Assembly: GCA_037951165.1 (NCBI GenBank)
Contig: JBBDHG010000443.1
Location: 224,501 to 288,500 of the forward strand
Length of the DNA: 64,000 bases
Direction: 5' to 3'
Source: Lophius americanus
Taxonomy: Eukaryota; Chordata; Actinopteri; Lophiiformes; Lophiidae
Part shown: positions 47,617 to 60,372 of the stretch, one piece after another
Layout: each line of letters begins with the position of its first letter
How positions within the stretch are numbered: position 1 is the first letter of the stretch
Made by a program: the position numbers and the translations under genes
Notes under the pieces: model-generated
What the model saw: the letters and a program-made list of their open reading frames with translations, nothing else
Told to the model about the DNA's origin: nothing
The model's database searches: none

Positions 47617-48335
47617 GTCAGTCCGCTTTCTGGGTCCGTTAGAGCTGGAGGTAGTTTTTTCCAAAACTCCCGAAACTTCTGACGCACGCCTTCCCTCCCA
47701 GCGAACAACCAAACCCCCGTTAGAAATATATCAATTTAAGAGGTTTTACCCCCGTGGATAATTTTGCTTGCTTCCTGGAACAAAAGTCAATATCTAGAAA
47801 TAAACACCAGATATTCATCCTGTATTCGGCTTAGCTATATTCATAAAGTTTCGATTATTTGAATAATATTTGATCACAATATTTACGTTTATAGTTATTT
47901 CCGCTCCAACGTGTCACTAAAATAGAGTGTGTTCATATGAAATGTACTTCTAATTTTAAAATCTTAATGTCTTAAGTCGACTTTTTGGATTAAAAATCTT
48001 ATAATAAAACATGCAAAATCCGTCAAAATAAGACATTTAGCAGATTGAAATCGAGTAAAGTTTTCATCTCTGCTACTGCTGTCAGTTAAAAATAATGACG
48101 CGTTATTAATCCTTTAAACATTTCAAAAACGTGGGCAAAGTATGTGTTGTGAAATAAACGTATGTGTAAATAAACTACATTTAAATAAATAACTGAGTCT
48201 GTGGCTACATTAAACGCGATGTGCTCAGAGGCGGTGATAGACTCAGTGGTGCCCAGGGTAAAGAAGCAGCTCATGCCCCCCCAACTCCCACCCCCTGGAT
48301 AAATACAAAACTATTGGTTGTATTAAAATAATTTT
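47617..48335. other. Probable first-intron sequence
   Basis: A/T-rich unique sequence after the donor. No exon recognised. Confidence 0.4.
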
Positions 48336-48340
48336 ATTTT

Positions 48341-48341
<1 letters not shown>

Positions 48342-48382
<41 letters not shown>
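48342..48382 (+). repeat. (TA)n microsatellite
   Basis: About 40 bp of TA dinucleotide. Confidence 0.97.
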
Positions 48383-48385
<3 letters not shown>

Positions 48386-51027
48386 GTGATTTTGTGTCTG
48401 TGATTCACTGTGTTTTGATTATTATGTGGTCGCGGACTTTGCTAGTTTTGTTATTTCTTATCAATTGTTTCTCATCTTAAATCAAGCATTTTGTTTTCTG
48501 ACTCTTTGTGAAGCAGTTTATAGCCTCAGTTTAGAAAAGCTGCTGTATGAATTAAGCTATACCTACATCCTAGCTTCCTAGCTGGATAGTTAGTAGGTGG
48601 TAAGTAGGTAGCTGTTGATACGAATATGAAAGATGAATTTTCCACCTTTTGGAAAAAGTATCTTTTCATATTAATTTAATTCAATTAAACTTAGATCTAT
48701 CTTTCATATTAATTTATTAGCATCTCAAATGTGTTCCGGTCTGGACTCTGATGAGGTTATTCCTCGTTTTTCTAATCTTGAATCATGCAGAGAAGGGCCC
48801 ACTCTTCAGTTTTGCATCAATTTCTTGCTAGATGACACTGTTGAATTCATAATTGGTTGATCTTATATTCTGTCAGAATTTTTTGCTAAAGAGAAGAAGT
48901 CATGTTTCCCTCAATTATGGCAAGTTGTCCCACTGAGACGCATCAAAGCATCGCCACAACATTCCACTACCACCGCCGTACTCTAATTAAATGTAGCCAT
49001 CTTTTAATGGAATGATGTGCTTGTTTTACATAAGATGTAACACAACCTCTGTCTTCCAAGCAGTTCAGTTCATTCCATAGAATACCAAAAGCTCTGAGGG
49101 TCATTATCGGCACAACCTTGATGTTGTTTTTTGTAAGTACTGGCATTTCAGCTCAACATGTCATTTGAGAGTGAGTCGGTGAAATTAACCTGGATTGAGG
49201 TGAAAGGGACCTGCAGTTCTTCATAGTTTTCTTTAGATGTATTTTTGTTTGTGTGGATGTTTTTAATGATCCTTCAATGTGCGTTTGAAGGAATTTTGGA
49301 AGGTCTGCAACTTCTTTTACCGTTCCCTGTTGTTCCAAATCTTAACCCTGTGCAGATTATTTGCCTCAATTCCTAATGGCTACGTTGGCTAACCAGCTAC
49401 CATTAGCTAACATCCGACTAGCTCTATCTGTTGAGCTAGAAAAAAAGCAGAAGTGTGAACACGAGGAAGGAAATACTTGATGTAATTCTTGCTGCTTCGT
49501 GTGAAAGAAGGCTTCCTGGACTGAGAAAGTATTTGAAGGAAGATCTCTGATTTGCTTTGCTGCCTTATTTCTTATTCCTGAACTGATGTTAATGCATAAC
49601 AAGAGATTTCTTGTCCCCTTTGGGTTGCCTGTCCAGTTTTGCTGTGAGGACGTTCTGCAACAACTGAGGCATTCCAAATATTTCAGATCAGCAGGGATTG
49701 CATTCTAAAACCATCCAGCCAGCGAGAGAACAAGTATGTCCTCAAGGCTTTTCACATGGGGGAGTATCAACATGCTAATGAAGATTGGATTTTTTTTCTG
49801 ATTTTGCCTCTTATGCGTAATTTATTATGAGACCCATCAGGGTCTTGCATGACTTTGAATTAAAAGCTGACAAAAGTGACGCCGTTAAAATGAAAAGCCA
49901 AAACAGTTCTGAGCTCTCGGACAAACTATCTGCCGAAATATCACACAGAATGCTTTGACTTATTAGCAATCATTAATTGGTTGTTCTGAGGACCAAAAAC
50001 TTTTCAACGAGAGTTCCCACCCATCTCCTGCTCTGTTTTAATGTGCAGCTCCTGCAGAGTCGTGGGGCTCGAGAGCGCGGTGGCACGCAGGTTAATTATT
50101 CGATCTAATTAGGACAAAGATTAATCAGATGCATTCTCTGCTGCTCTTGAAACGCCGCGGATGGCAGGCGAGTTCATTAGCAGTCCCTACGCCTCTCTCT
50201 CTCCCCGTGCAGCAGGATGGACCATTGGGCCGGCGTGTTTCTGCAGGCTGCTGCCCCACTCGGGGGGAAACAATGATGCTAACTAGACATGCAGTTAAGT
50301 TGTGGAAGTGAAAATATGGCATGTGAGAAACTGAAGTGGGCACTGAGCAAATTTGTAGACCCGGGGTCGGTACTGCACTGCTGGACAAGTTGAGCACCAG
50401 TAAGCCCAGTGGCACCGTCAACACCAGCTAGTGTTGGACTCATGTTGTGGTGATAGAAATGAGAGGGAATTGGATCTCCAGCATGTAGACATTGGTGCAT
50501 TCATGGTGAAACAGTAAAACCCCAGATGGCACTGAATCGTGTTTTCTCCACTGAAATGGTACCACTGTGTCCTCCGTCACGTTCTGTCCATAGAAAAAAG
50601 GGTCACCAGAGACCACCTAACACAGATTTCTCTTTGAGATAATTGTGTTTTCTTACAGCACTCTGGTTATTTGTAGAAACCTTATTGAACAAAAATCTGG
50701 CTCAGAGTTTAGTAATTAACAAAAAAAATTAAACGAAGAATACTAAGTACTTTAGAAATGGTATTAAAAAGATCTGTCTACTTCTGTTTCTTGGATCGAC
50801 TTTGTGAGGGATCCCGACCCCCAGGTTTGCAATCACTGCAGATAATGTGACGCTATAGATAAAAGTCTTAAAATGGTTCAGAAGGACCATTGCCTGGAAA
50901 TGTATTTCTCTTTCCCTTCATTACGTTACTTCTAGCCAGGATTGCTCTTTTAGATTCTGTGAAATCCACATTTTGTCGTATTCTAAAGCGCTAATTGTGA
51001 AGCATGTGCTCAAGTATGAAAAAGAAA
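48383..51027. other. Unique sequence, possible conserved non-coding DNA at 49780-50130
   Basis: 49780-50130 contains GCAATCATTAATTGG (49966) and GGTTAATTATTCGATCTAATTAGG in pieces (50089-50112). It is complex and repeat-free. The remainder has no exon or repeat recognised. Confidence 0.25.
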
Positions 51028-51051
51028 CCCCCCCCCCCCCCCCCCCCCCCC
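51028..51051 (+). repeat. Poly-C tract
   Basis: Twenty-four consecutive C. Confidence 0.95.
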
Positions 51052-52070
51052 GGCTACAGTCACGTTCACAGAGCACATGTATTATAGCACATGATTCACC
51101 AGTGCCAATAGCAGGTTTGTCCTGCTGACATTGAACTCATCTCTAAGTTCCCTCGGCTCCCCAGAGTGTTCACTTACATCGTCTTCGTTCCCTTTCACCC
51201 TAAGGCCGACACCAGCTCCGCTAAATTATCAGATGATTCAGAGGCTGCAATCTGCCGCCGCTCTCAGCTCTGTAATAGGTGATTTTAATCGCCTTCATTT
51301 CCAAAAAGTCCTTGAGCAGTTTGTGTCGTTCCTCGCCCTGCATGTCAATAGCAGGAGGATCTTGGGGAATGTGTTATGGCTCATACAAGGAAACTTAAGG
51401 CGCGGAAGTCCCAGTTGGATCAGGGAGTGAAATAATGGCCGCTCTCTGACTGTAAGGATGATCCGTCCACATGGACTGGATTCCCTGGGCCAATGACCAA
51501 ACCGACACTCTTTCTCCAAGGACTTTCTCCCCGAATGATGATTCTGTCTCCCTCCCAACAGGAACTGTCCAAGAAGAAATAATGTTTCTATCAGAAACAA
51601 ATTCACAACTACGTGTGGGAAAGGAGGGCTAACATAAAATAGTTATGAAAGGATTTAAATCGGACCCGCATGTGGACAAGATAAAGATATTCTCTGGCGT
51701 TCAAGATGTTTCCTAGAACCAGATGATGAGCACAGTCATATTTAAGCGGAGATATTTAATCGGTTTTGTGACTACTAACGTGGAACTAGAACGGTTTCTG
51801 CCCACAGCTCAACACTCTGTAGAAACTTCAACTGTAAACTTCATTTTTATTATACATAAACATGATTTCTGTAGATTCTTTCCACACATTGTATTAGAAA
51901 TATAGGTATGATTTGAAGTTTAGAATACTTAGTTCTGGTCATTAGTGGTGATCATATACACTGTATGTACAGTTCATGTTGTGTCATTTATAGTCCTGGA
52001 CCACTCTGAGATATCCACCATTCTTTAGTTTTGTTTGATTGATTGATTGATTTGATTTGATTGATTGATA
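51052..52070. other. Unique non-coding sequence
   Basis: A 99-codon + frame at 51131-51430 lacks splice sites and domain similarity. A short GATT-type repeat at 52036-52070 abuts the next element. Confidence 0.35.
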
Positions 52071-52839
52071 TCCCCGAAAAGTCCGGGATATTAAGGAATT
52101 GTTTTCGCTGCGGACTCCACTGCTGTTACTCAAAAACTCTTTCATGGATCATTTTCAAATTTTATACCTCCATTGGGCTTAGTGCGTGGAAGAAGTGGAT
52201 TGATTTTGGGAAAAGTCGGTTGCATATTTCCGCTAATAGGGGCAACTTTATTTCCTAAATGTTTCCTGCCTTAATTTCTCAACCGTTGGTCCGATTTAGT
52301 CCATATTTAGTGCATATAAATCAACTTTAGGAGCTCAATCTTGTTTATATCCCATATTTAAATCTGGTAGTTCATATTTTACTCACTAGGGGGCTCGTAT
52401 GAATCAACACAAGGACATCTATCTGGTATATATATATATATTATTTCACAATAATAGTTTAAATTCTACTCATTACGGGGAGCTTCTTGTGGAAAATGCA
52501 GTTTCTTGTCCGTAACCTCCAAACTGTAAGTCCAACTATATCTAAATTTAGCTCTTATAAATTTAATACCAGGAAATCTGTGTTGTTTTATTACCGAGCT
52601 CCGGAAAAACTAGTTAACTATATTTATCTTCATTATTGAGTCACTTTGAGATCTGATGGTAGAGCATATTGCTGACTTCATAGAAATAGTGAGGTTGAGT
52701 CAATAAAGACTGTTTGAGATTATTGAGTCATATTTAATATGAGTAGTTCAATCAGGGTGATTGCTTGTAAAAAAAACAGGGCAATGGGGGCTTTTCGTGA
52801 AGTATACCCTTGCTGTCGGGTACGACAGTGTAGGACTAG
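52071..52839 (+). mobile_element. Helitron-like dispersed repeat, copy 5, full length
   Basis: 769 bp with defined ends. It starts TCCCCGAAAAGTCCGGGATA after an A and ends CTAG at 52836-52839 before a T. The perfect hairpin CTGTCG-GGTA-CGACAG (52813-52828) lies 7 nt before the CTAG. No target duplication is seen. The interior is a chain of diverged units: one at about 52285 (CCGTTGGTCCGATTTAGTCC), one at about 52525 (AACTGTAAGTCCAACTATAT) and others, most closing with CTCACTAGGGGGCT-like sequence. No open frame of Rep/helicase type exists, so it is non-autonomous. Confidence 0.8.
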
Positions 52840-53160
52840 TTCTTTTATATCTGTGTTAGTATATTGAGAGTAATATCTACACTGAAAAGCACTGAGAAGA
52901 GTGATTACCTCTGCCAAGGCCCAACAATCCCTCATGTCCGTTTATAGTGCCTCGTCTGTTCCCACCTGTCAGTTCAACAGTCTGTTCATAATTTGCAAAA
53001 ATAATATGGAGTGTCCTATCTTGCAGTGATATGGGTGTTGTAAAAAAAAAACAAAAAACTGTGCTTCTGCCTCTCTGCCTAAGTCAACACAGATCTTTAA
53101 TGCTTTCTTTCCGGGCCCGTCCACCAGGTTTTTGCAAGTCCCGGTAGGTTTTAGGGAAAT
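52840..53160. other. Unique non-coding sequence
   Basis: Nothing recognised. Confidence 0.4.
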
Positions 53161-53164
53161 TTTT

Positions 53165-53232
53165 TCAGCAAACTTTCTTCATCGGCTGTTCCATTTCAGG
53201 GTCACTACAGCGAATCATCTGTTCCAATCCAT
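53165..53232 (-). mobile_element. LINE ORF2 C-terminal end remnant
   Basis: The minus-strand frame reads LEQMIRCSDPEMEQPMKK. This tracks the RWKRMIRCGDP terminus of a common fish LINE ORF2, probably the same family as the 10226 remnant. About 70 bp survive. Confidence 0.65.
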
Positions 53233-54665
53233 GGTTTACGATGACAGCCTACTTCCTGTACCAGTGACGGTATTTGTTGACCTAAGCCCCAATCGATCTG
53301 GTTTAGGGAAATCAGTTTCCTATATACGCATATTGATTAGGTACTTCCTGATACCCTTAAAGACTTATTAAAAGAATGGATCTCAACTTCAGTTGCATGG
53401 AAGTATTAAAGCCGGGTTTGGGGTTTCTTCCTCGTCAGTTATCACTTTTTGATGCTCTTTTAATCTTGAAGAGGAGGCCAGAAAGAATCCTCACAACTAT
53501 AGCAGGGCATTTAAATGAAAATAATCCAAAATTGGCACGTAGGCAATCTGTAGCTGACGCAATCTTTCTCGTATGATTCATTTGATAAATACTTTATACA
53601 ATCCCTTTTCATCTAATGTTAGCTGGTGCGAGCAGAGCGGCACAGTTGAGCAGGAGTGCAAACAGTTTCCGACAAATTGGTCTCAACTAGTGGAGTTTAC
53701 AACTTGAATAATGGCATGCCCATCATTTGGGAACATTCTGGCTTCCATGAATACGATTACCTGAATTACAGTGTAGGAAAACACTGTAGGAAAAGTAAGT
53801 TCACACAACAATTTGTTTAATCATTTAAATAATACAAAAAAATAATCATGCTTCCGAGTATGAAAAATACAGGTTTTTTCTAAAAGAGACCAAGTTCTTC
53901 TCTGGTGTAGCTGTTTCTAACAGATGTACCGTATTATCGCAAAACAATTTTTCCTAACATTGTTTCTGAAATTCGTTGAAATTTGCAGCCACTTCGGATC
54001 TCTGCTCATTTTGGACGATGGATCCAGTTTTGAGAATAAAATTGCAAAGCATTGACCAGGAATGGATCAGATGATGTGAGATTGCAGATTTTCCTCAAGA
54101 TCACATCAGAACCTGAGAAGTATGCCATGATACTGGGTTTAGAAGTGAACATTGCTGTTGTCAGATATATATGGCTCTCAAAAACTGTCAATGTTGTGAC
54201 CCAAATAAAGACCGGTTGGTAAAGTGAACGTTTACTCCACTGGAAGTCCGAGTTCTACCGTGACTAAATCCAGTTTGTCCAATCTTAATGGCCGCCAATA
54301 ATCACAAATGATCCGCTCATATGAAGTTACAAAGCCATAAACTTTGCCTAGCTTTGTTTAAATATCAGTCAGCGCTTTGGAAAGGCATATCTAAATGGGG
54401 TCTCAGATAAGGGTCGAGAGGACAACGGCATCCATTCATCCATTGTCCCTGTCAGCTGAGTTTACAGACTGTCCTGTGGGGCCAGGGTGGAAGCCTTTAA
54501 CATCGGTCACAACAGAATCGCTATTGTTCTCACTGCAGATAAACTGCTTCAACCAAACATCAGGCTGAATGAAAAAAAATAAGATGTATTGTCAATTGAT
54601 TGAAGGAGTCTAATTAAATACATTTTTTGGTAATTTAATGAATAAACTAATAGATATAGACATTC
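53233..54665. other. Unique non-coding sequence
   Basis: No exon, RNA gene or repeat recognised. Confidence 0.4.
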
Positions 54666-54671
54666 TAAACT

Positions 54672-54743
54672 TTTATTTACCACACCTTCATTCCATTACA
54701 AACCTCAATTGGTTTGTAATGGAATGAAGGTGTGGTAAATAAA
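54672..54743. repeat. Perfect 33-bp inverted repeat with 6-nt loop
   Basis: The arms at 54672-54704 and 54711-54743 are exact reverse complements. They carry ACCACACCTTCATTCCATTA and its complement, around the loop TCAATT. A GGTT tetranucleotide run follows at 54744-54758. It resembles the fold-back of a retroposon tail ending AATAAAGG plus (GGTT)n, but the origin is unknown. Confidence 0.97.
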
Positions 54744-54758
54744 GGTTGGTTGGTTGGT

Positions 54759-57110
54759 TAATCTATCAGGTGTAGATTTAAACAGGGGGTTTAGAATCCT
54801 TAACCTGGATTGGGAAATCCAGGCTCAGCACGAAGATAAAGTGAATCCCCACGGATTATCTTCTCTAGAGCCTCAGAGAAACACTTCAAGCTTACAAATT
54901 ACCTGAACGTCGCACACTAAACCATTTTATACGGGTCTCCTTACCGCGAATGCAGAACCTCACATGATGTCTCAAGAAGTTAGCGTAGCGATCCGCCTAC
55001 TTTCCAGTGAGATAACAGAGGAGACCAGTGTGGATGTTTATCTGTCAACAGTAGCGTGCTTGGTTTGGTTAGCCTCGGATGCTAATGTTTATTGTTGCTT
55101 GGTAGCACCATCAGCTGCTCTGGGTCGTTTTTGTCATCCAGAATTATCTCAAAGTTCTATAAAAAATAATTGAAAAAACCCCCCAGCTTGTTCGAGTATA
55201 GCATGACGAGACCGCTTACGTAACGTTAGCATAATGTGCTTTGCTAGGTCCATTTTCTAAGCCCGCTGCTTAATTGCTTCGTGTTGAGTGGATATTTCAG
55301 GCTTTGAGTAATCCGATAGTACAAAAATTCTCCAGGACAGAAATTGCACCAAACTTCCTGTCAACAGTTTAAATGAAAATACTCCCGACACTGGACCAAA
55401 ATACATCTTGTCAACTGCATTGCTTATGTTTTAGCTCCTGTGGACGTATGGGGTCAAGGGTCAGAGAAGATTTAGGAGCCACATATGTAAACCAGATTTG
55501 TGGGTTCGGTTTGTACGCGCAATCCAACAGCACTCGGGTGGTGGGAGTTGCTCTGCAGGTGTGTACTTGTGTATTATAAGTAATTGTACTCACCTGATTA
55601 CCACAACTTGGTGTCACTAGGTAAAGTGAGCTCGGGAGCCACAAGAACCTATTAGATCGCATTTTAGATCACATTTTAGATTGGACTTTGTTTGATTTGG
55701 ATATGTTTATTGCTTTTGGTGTTTGTTTTTTGACACATTGGAATATACTGGCGGTTATTAAGCATGATTAAAACAATAAAGTGCTAAAAGGGAACGTCTA
55801 GCATTTGTACCTGTGCATTTACATAATCGGTTCTTCCTAAGTTTATTCTCCCATGTCTGGTGTTCTTTTGTCTTTTTTGGTCTGACAGGGTGCCGAAATA
55901 GGCGAGATTAATCATAATTAGTGTTTTTGATGTGTTTTATTTCCTCTATAAGTACTTAATCACCATCAACTTTTTAAAAATGTTATTTTCACAAACGTTA
56001 TAATCACTTTTGATATGATGGAGACGCATGATACTAACAAACAATAGTGACCCATAATGTAGTTTGATAGTCAGATGCAGAGGTTTATGGGATGTTGTAT
56101 TTATAATGACAGCTGTAATCCAGATGCACAGTGTTTAAAACTAGTGGATTATACAGACTTTCATGGTTCTCTTTTTAAAAAAAAAGATAATTTGAATGGG
56201 AAATTCCATTTTTTACTTAAATTATTACACGGAACTAGCTCCCACTTTACCTAAAGACATTTTGAACGACTTTTTCAACCCGGCTTGTACTAAGATAGAC
56301 AAATGAAACATGAGGATTTAATACAGTTCCTGTGACCTTTGCCCTCCGTAGAGCTATTTGGTCAATGCCTGCGTGGGGACAAGTGCCCAAAGAGCAAACA
56401 GCGACGAGGTCAACCATCGACCTTCCTCTTTAGCTTCATGTAAATGTTTGATGAAGCACTCCTATCTGCTTTTATTATCACCAGTAGTTTTAAATAACTC
56501 CAACCACAGTCGTTTGAGGGTAAAGGGAACTTTCCCCTGAGTTGTAATATAGATTACCTCGACAGGTGAATTGTTTTATACCCCGCCCCCTCTAAGCTCG
56601 CTGTACTTTAGAGGATAAACGTTTAGCCCCAAATCTATTTCTAAGAAGAGTTTTCTTTCATTGTGGTTCATGGAGATGTCAAGTCTTGTGTGTGGCAGCC
56701 ATGTAGATGAATTCCAGAAAACACTGCCTTCCCTCCTTTCCCAGTAATTCCGGAGCTGTCTGGGAAAATGGAAAGCAAGCGGTCTGTGTTGGTGGTATTA
56801 TATCTGTCTCCGCTTGGCCATTACGTACTATTGACTCACATTATGTACTTTGAGGAGGAATATTTTTATATTATCCAACTCCAGGTCTTTTGAGAAGATT
56901 GGTATAAAAAAAAATTTAGGTTATAAATGTTAATATTTCGAGATGTTAAACACTTTTGCCAAAGGTAAAAACCAATTGAATCCCTAACAACAAGTTTGTA
57001 AGATGTGTTACGTTTTATATTCCACCAGTCCGAAGACAAACATACAAACAACAAGACAGAACGAGTCGGTTCTAAAGCTGATTTCTGATTAACCTTTTTG
57101 TCAGATCTTT
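54759..57110. other. Unique non-coding sequence
   Basis: No exon with paired splice sites and no repeat family recognised. Confidence 0.4.
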
Positions 57111-57116
57111 TGTCAG

Positions 57117-57345
57117 AAAAGTCAAATTAATGTTATTTGTATAGCCCAAAATCCCAAATCACAAGTTGCCTCCTTGGGCTGCACAATCCTTACATGATGC
57201 AACATCCTCTGTCCTTAAGACCCTCGGTCCGGGTCAAGGTCAGCTCCCCAAAAAACCCTTTTAACATGAAAAAGCGACGAAACGACACGCAGGAGGGATT
57301 CTACTTCCAGGGTGGACAGATGTGTGATAGATGTCTGTGTACTAA
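57117..57345 (+). mobile_element. Teleost dispersed repeat, unclassified
   Basis: The blocks TTATTTGTATAGCCCAAAAT, CACAAGTTGCCTCCTTGGGC, CATCCTCTGTCCTTAAGACC and CTCCCCAAAAAACCCTTTTA, then GGGTGGACAGATGTGTGATAG, match in order a very common percomorph fish repeat I recognise. It is non-coding here. Confidence 0.7.
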
Positions 57346-58588
57346 GTATTGGATATATGAGAAACCTCATTAAAATGGCCGATTTCATGATTGTATCAGG
57401 CTCCTAAAACGTTGTTGTCTCATGGCGGCCCCGGTCAGGACGTGAACAGCCCCTTTTACCGAGTATCAGCTAGGATCAGCACCATTCTCCCCCCGACCCC
57501 TTACATGAAACATGAAAAAATGGATGGATGTGGTGAAATATAACCTCTCATATATATGCTGCATAAAATGGAACTACTTGAGTGAAGTCAAAGTACTTTA
57601 AATTTGTGGGTTTCACCGCACGTACCTGTACCGCACAGTGGACAATACAAACCAGGACTCCTGAACTGGACCTTTTGCTTTTGGCTCAATAAAAAGGTCT
57701 GATAATGCCGAGTTTGTGTTTCTCGGTAGCTGAGCTCATCACTTCTCCTGCTGATTGGGCCAGTAACCTGGGAGGTTAGTGTTGCTGTCAAAATGAAGAG
57801 TGCGAGGGCTCCAAAGGGCGTTGTAAAGTGATAAAGATGCATCACTCGGTGGACCACCTGTCTTTCTTTTTATTCCAAGGGTTGTTCCTTCAGGCAACTT
57901 AGGTTAGTCTTTCAAGTAATGATGATTGTGTGATAATAATGACTGGACGCCGGACCTTTGGCGCCTCATCAAGCATCAGCTGAGTCGCAGCGTCGCATTA
58001 GTGCCATGATAAAGATGAATCACAGAGCAGTTGTGGATGCTGCAGCGAGTGTACGGTACATTATGTATCTGTATCATCGCTATTGATCCGGCTTATTCAG
58101 CGATAGACTTTAGCCAGACCATTAATCATTGCCCTCTTTAGCTCCTCAATACTCTCACACAGAGCTGCACACACAAACACACCCTCCCTCCCCCAACTTT
58201 TACTTGGAAAAGATATTGCTCAAAGAGCAATATGCTTAACACCAAAGGTTGGAAGTGGACGGTGTGATTAGTGGGCCGGGAGACAGAGTGCATGTGACAG
58301 CAGAGAAGGAGACGGAGAGGAAGGGTATGAGTTCCCGAGGTCTAAAAGGAACCTCCTTTTTTCAGTTTTTGTACTACACAGTTTGATTTAGTGAGAAACT
58401 TGCAAATACAGTTGATATCACAAACAATGGAGTATCCAGGGTCGGGTCACGGTCCTTTTTTCTTCTTTTTGTACCTAAAACCAGTCGGCGATGCCTGGAT
58501 TCTGCACGCCTACGTACAGTCGACCGCCTGCTGCCTGAACGCCACCCCAATAAATATGTAACTTGACTGATTTGGGGACAGGTTGGTC
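57346..58588. other. Unique sequence, possible conserved non-coding DNA at 57940-58150
   Basis: 57940-58150 is complex, with CCATTAATCATTGCC near 58120 and several CpG. A short TGGATGGATG tail-like motif lies near 57520. No exon recognised. Confidence 0.25.
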
Positions 58589-58589
58589 A

Positions 58590-58740
58590 CACATCTCAGA
58601 CACTTAGGGTGTCTTTATCTCCAAAAGTCTGACCACGACTTCTTCACTGTTTGTCCGATTTAGTCCAAATGTGGTGCATATGGATCGACTCGCTGAGATC
58701 GATCTAATATTCATAGTGTACATACATAGTGGCTGTTTAT
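58590..58740 (+). mobile_element. Helitron-like dispersed repeat, partial copy 6
   Basis: Internal unit only: GTTTGTCCGATTTAGTCCAA, GGTGCATATGGATCGACTC and GAGATCGATCTAATATTCAT match the repeated interior block of copies 5 and 8. Confidence 0.7.
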
Positions 58741-60028
58741 AGATAAAATATTATATTATAATACTTCTTTTTACGATTTGAAGTTATTGAAATAGTAGTT
58801 GCATTATTCAGTAACGCCTTTTCCCTTTAAGTTTGGCGTATTTATGTTTCACATTTCTGTCCGAGTATAAATAAATGTTCATGTCGCCGACCGTCGTCTG
58901 GCTTTTCACGTCGAGGATGCGGAAGGAGAATAATCTCACGTGAAGACACATTACCGCGCGAACAACAGGAGTGTGATAAGCCGACATGCGGAGAGTGTTA
59001 ATGAGAGGACGAGGCTGGTCCGACCTGCTGTTCTAGCATGGTCGGCCCCCCCACACACCCACAAACGCACACTCACACACAGAAAAGTGCAGTTCAGCAA
59101 AGTTTCCCATAAAGGCTGAGTGGTGTATAGGCTGGCAGGGTAATATAGAGCTGAGTGGTGCTGAGAGCGTTGGCAAACGGATGCTGCCCGCCACGCTGTT
59201 CTCGGCGGTGACAGCTCCACTAGACCTACTATACATTCATTACAATGGAAGGACTGCAGCTCACGCCTGCAGTACGGTAGAGTAACACGGTTATAATACG
59301 GGGACGGTGGCACCTTTCCTCTAGTCGTACGTCTCCTGAGAAAGTCAGACTTAAGAAAGATGTCGTAGCTGCTAGTGGTATGATACGCTGTCTTTATCTT
59401 CCAGCAGTGCAGAGAATCCATGAATGTGTCCACCGTCCTGCAGGTCGGAGCCGTTAAAAGTAATAAAACCTTTTTCTAAAAGAATCATCTCCACACATAG
59501 AAAGCTTGGCCTCTCAGTTCCTCGAATCAAACCACATTCGCACTTTTCTTGTGTCATGACTTGTGTGTAGCCCGCGATGCATAATAGATGACATCATTCT
59601 TGCACAGGAGCAAGAGGCCCGTGAAACTTGCACAGCTCCTTTTTGCTGCAATTGAGTTGTCGTGTCGGTGTAATGACTCCGCGTTAAGATTACGGCCCCG
59701 CCAGCTTAGCGGAGTTTGCCACTCTGCTATAGTCAGCACTTTTTGACTCCGGATTTATAAGAGTAAGCATTTTACTGCATATGCTACACCAGACGGATCG
59801 CAGACTCTTGACTTCATCCATCTCGTCCTCTCGACCCAGCCTACCTGTCAGGGTAAGGGGCCGTTCACAGTATCATTATCCGCCTACACATCGCCCAAGT
59901 GGCGGGGGAGGAATCCATCAGCCTCCGTCAAAAGCAGAACTCAAAATCTTTTCAGTATTCTTTTGGACATGAGAGCTGGAGGGGGCAGAGTTGAAGATGG
60001 TTATGATGTTCGTCGATAGAGACGAGGA
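58741..60028. other. Unique non-coding sequence
   Basis: An open minus frame (58951-59433, 160 codons) has no splice context or domain. A possible 60-nt exon-like segment near 59793-59852 ends at CAG|GGTAAGG but has a weak acceptor and is not called. Confidence 0.35.
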
Positions 60029-60056
60029 TGGACAGGGTTAGAAAGGAGCTCGTGTT
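60029..60056 (+). mobile_element. Short LINE ORF2 fragment
   Basis: GACGAGGATGGACAGGGTTAGAAAGGAG in two parts (ATGGACAGG, TTAGAAAGGAG) encodes MDRVRKE, as at the start of the 10226 remnant. Only about 28 bp are clear. Confidence 0.5.
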
Positions 60057-60254
60057 ATTTTCTTTGCATTTTACTTTGGCTACAAGTTAAATCCGTGAGT
60101 TGGATTTGTCTTTGATGAGTGTTTTTGGGGCACAACTTAAAAACAGAACTTGATTTTCAAGATTTCATGATTCAAGATTTTTTAGATGCACACATTTCCG
60201 CTTTATTTACTAAGGAACGTTTTCTTTTTTTTCAGGAAAAACACCTTTTCGGAC

Positions 60255-60372
60255 ATAACTTCATCATTTCATTTGAGAAGTTCAATCAGGTGGATTACTT
60301 GTACAACCCAGGGGGCTGGGGGGCTGTTCTGGGGTATACCCCTGCTGTCGGGGACGACAGTGTTTGGCCTAC
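60255..60372 (+). mobile_element. Helitron-like dispersed repeat, copy 7, 3' end only
   Basis: Contains TTCAATCAGGTGGATTACTTG, the G-rich block and the perfect hairpin CTGTCG-GGGA-CGACAG (60345-60360), ending near CTAC at 60369-60372. The last base differs from the CTRR rule, so the terminus is probably mutated. Confidence 0.7.

Noticed and set aside
58951..59433. 160-codon minus-strand frame
   Set aside because: No recognisable motif and no donor or acceptor. Overlapping frames of similar length occur nearby.
59793..59852. 60-nt exon-like segment ending CAG|GGTAAGG
   Set aside because: The acceptor side has a poor pyrimidine tract and the peptide is uninformative.
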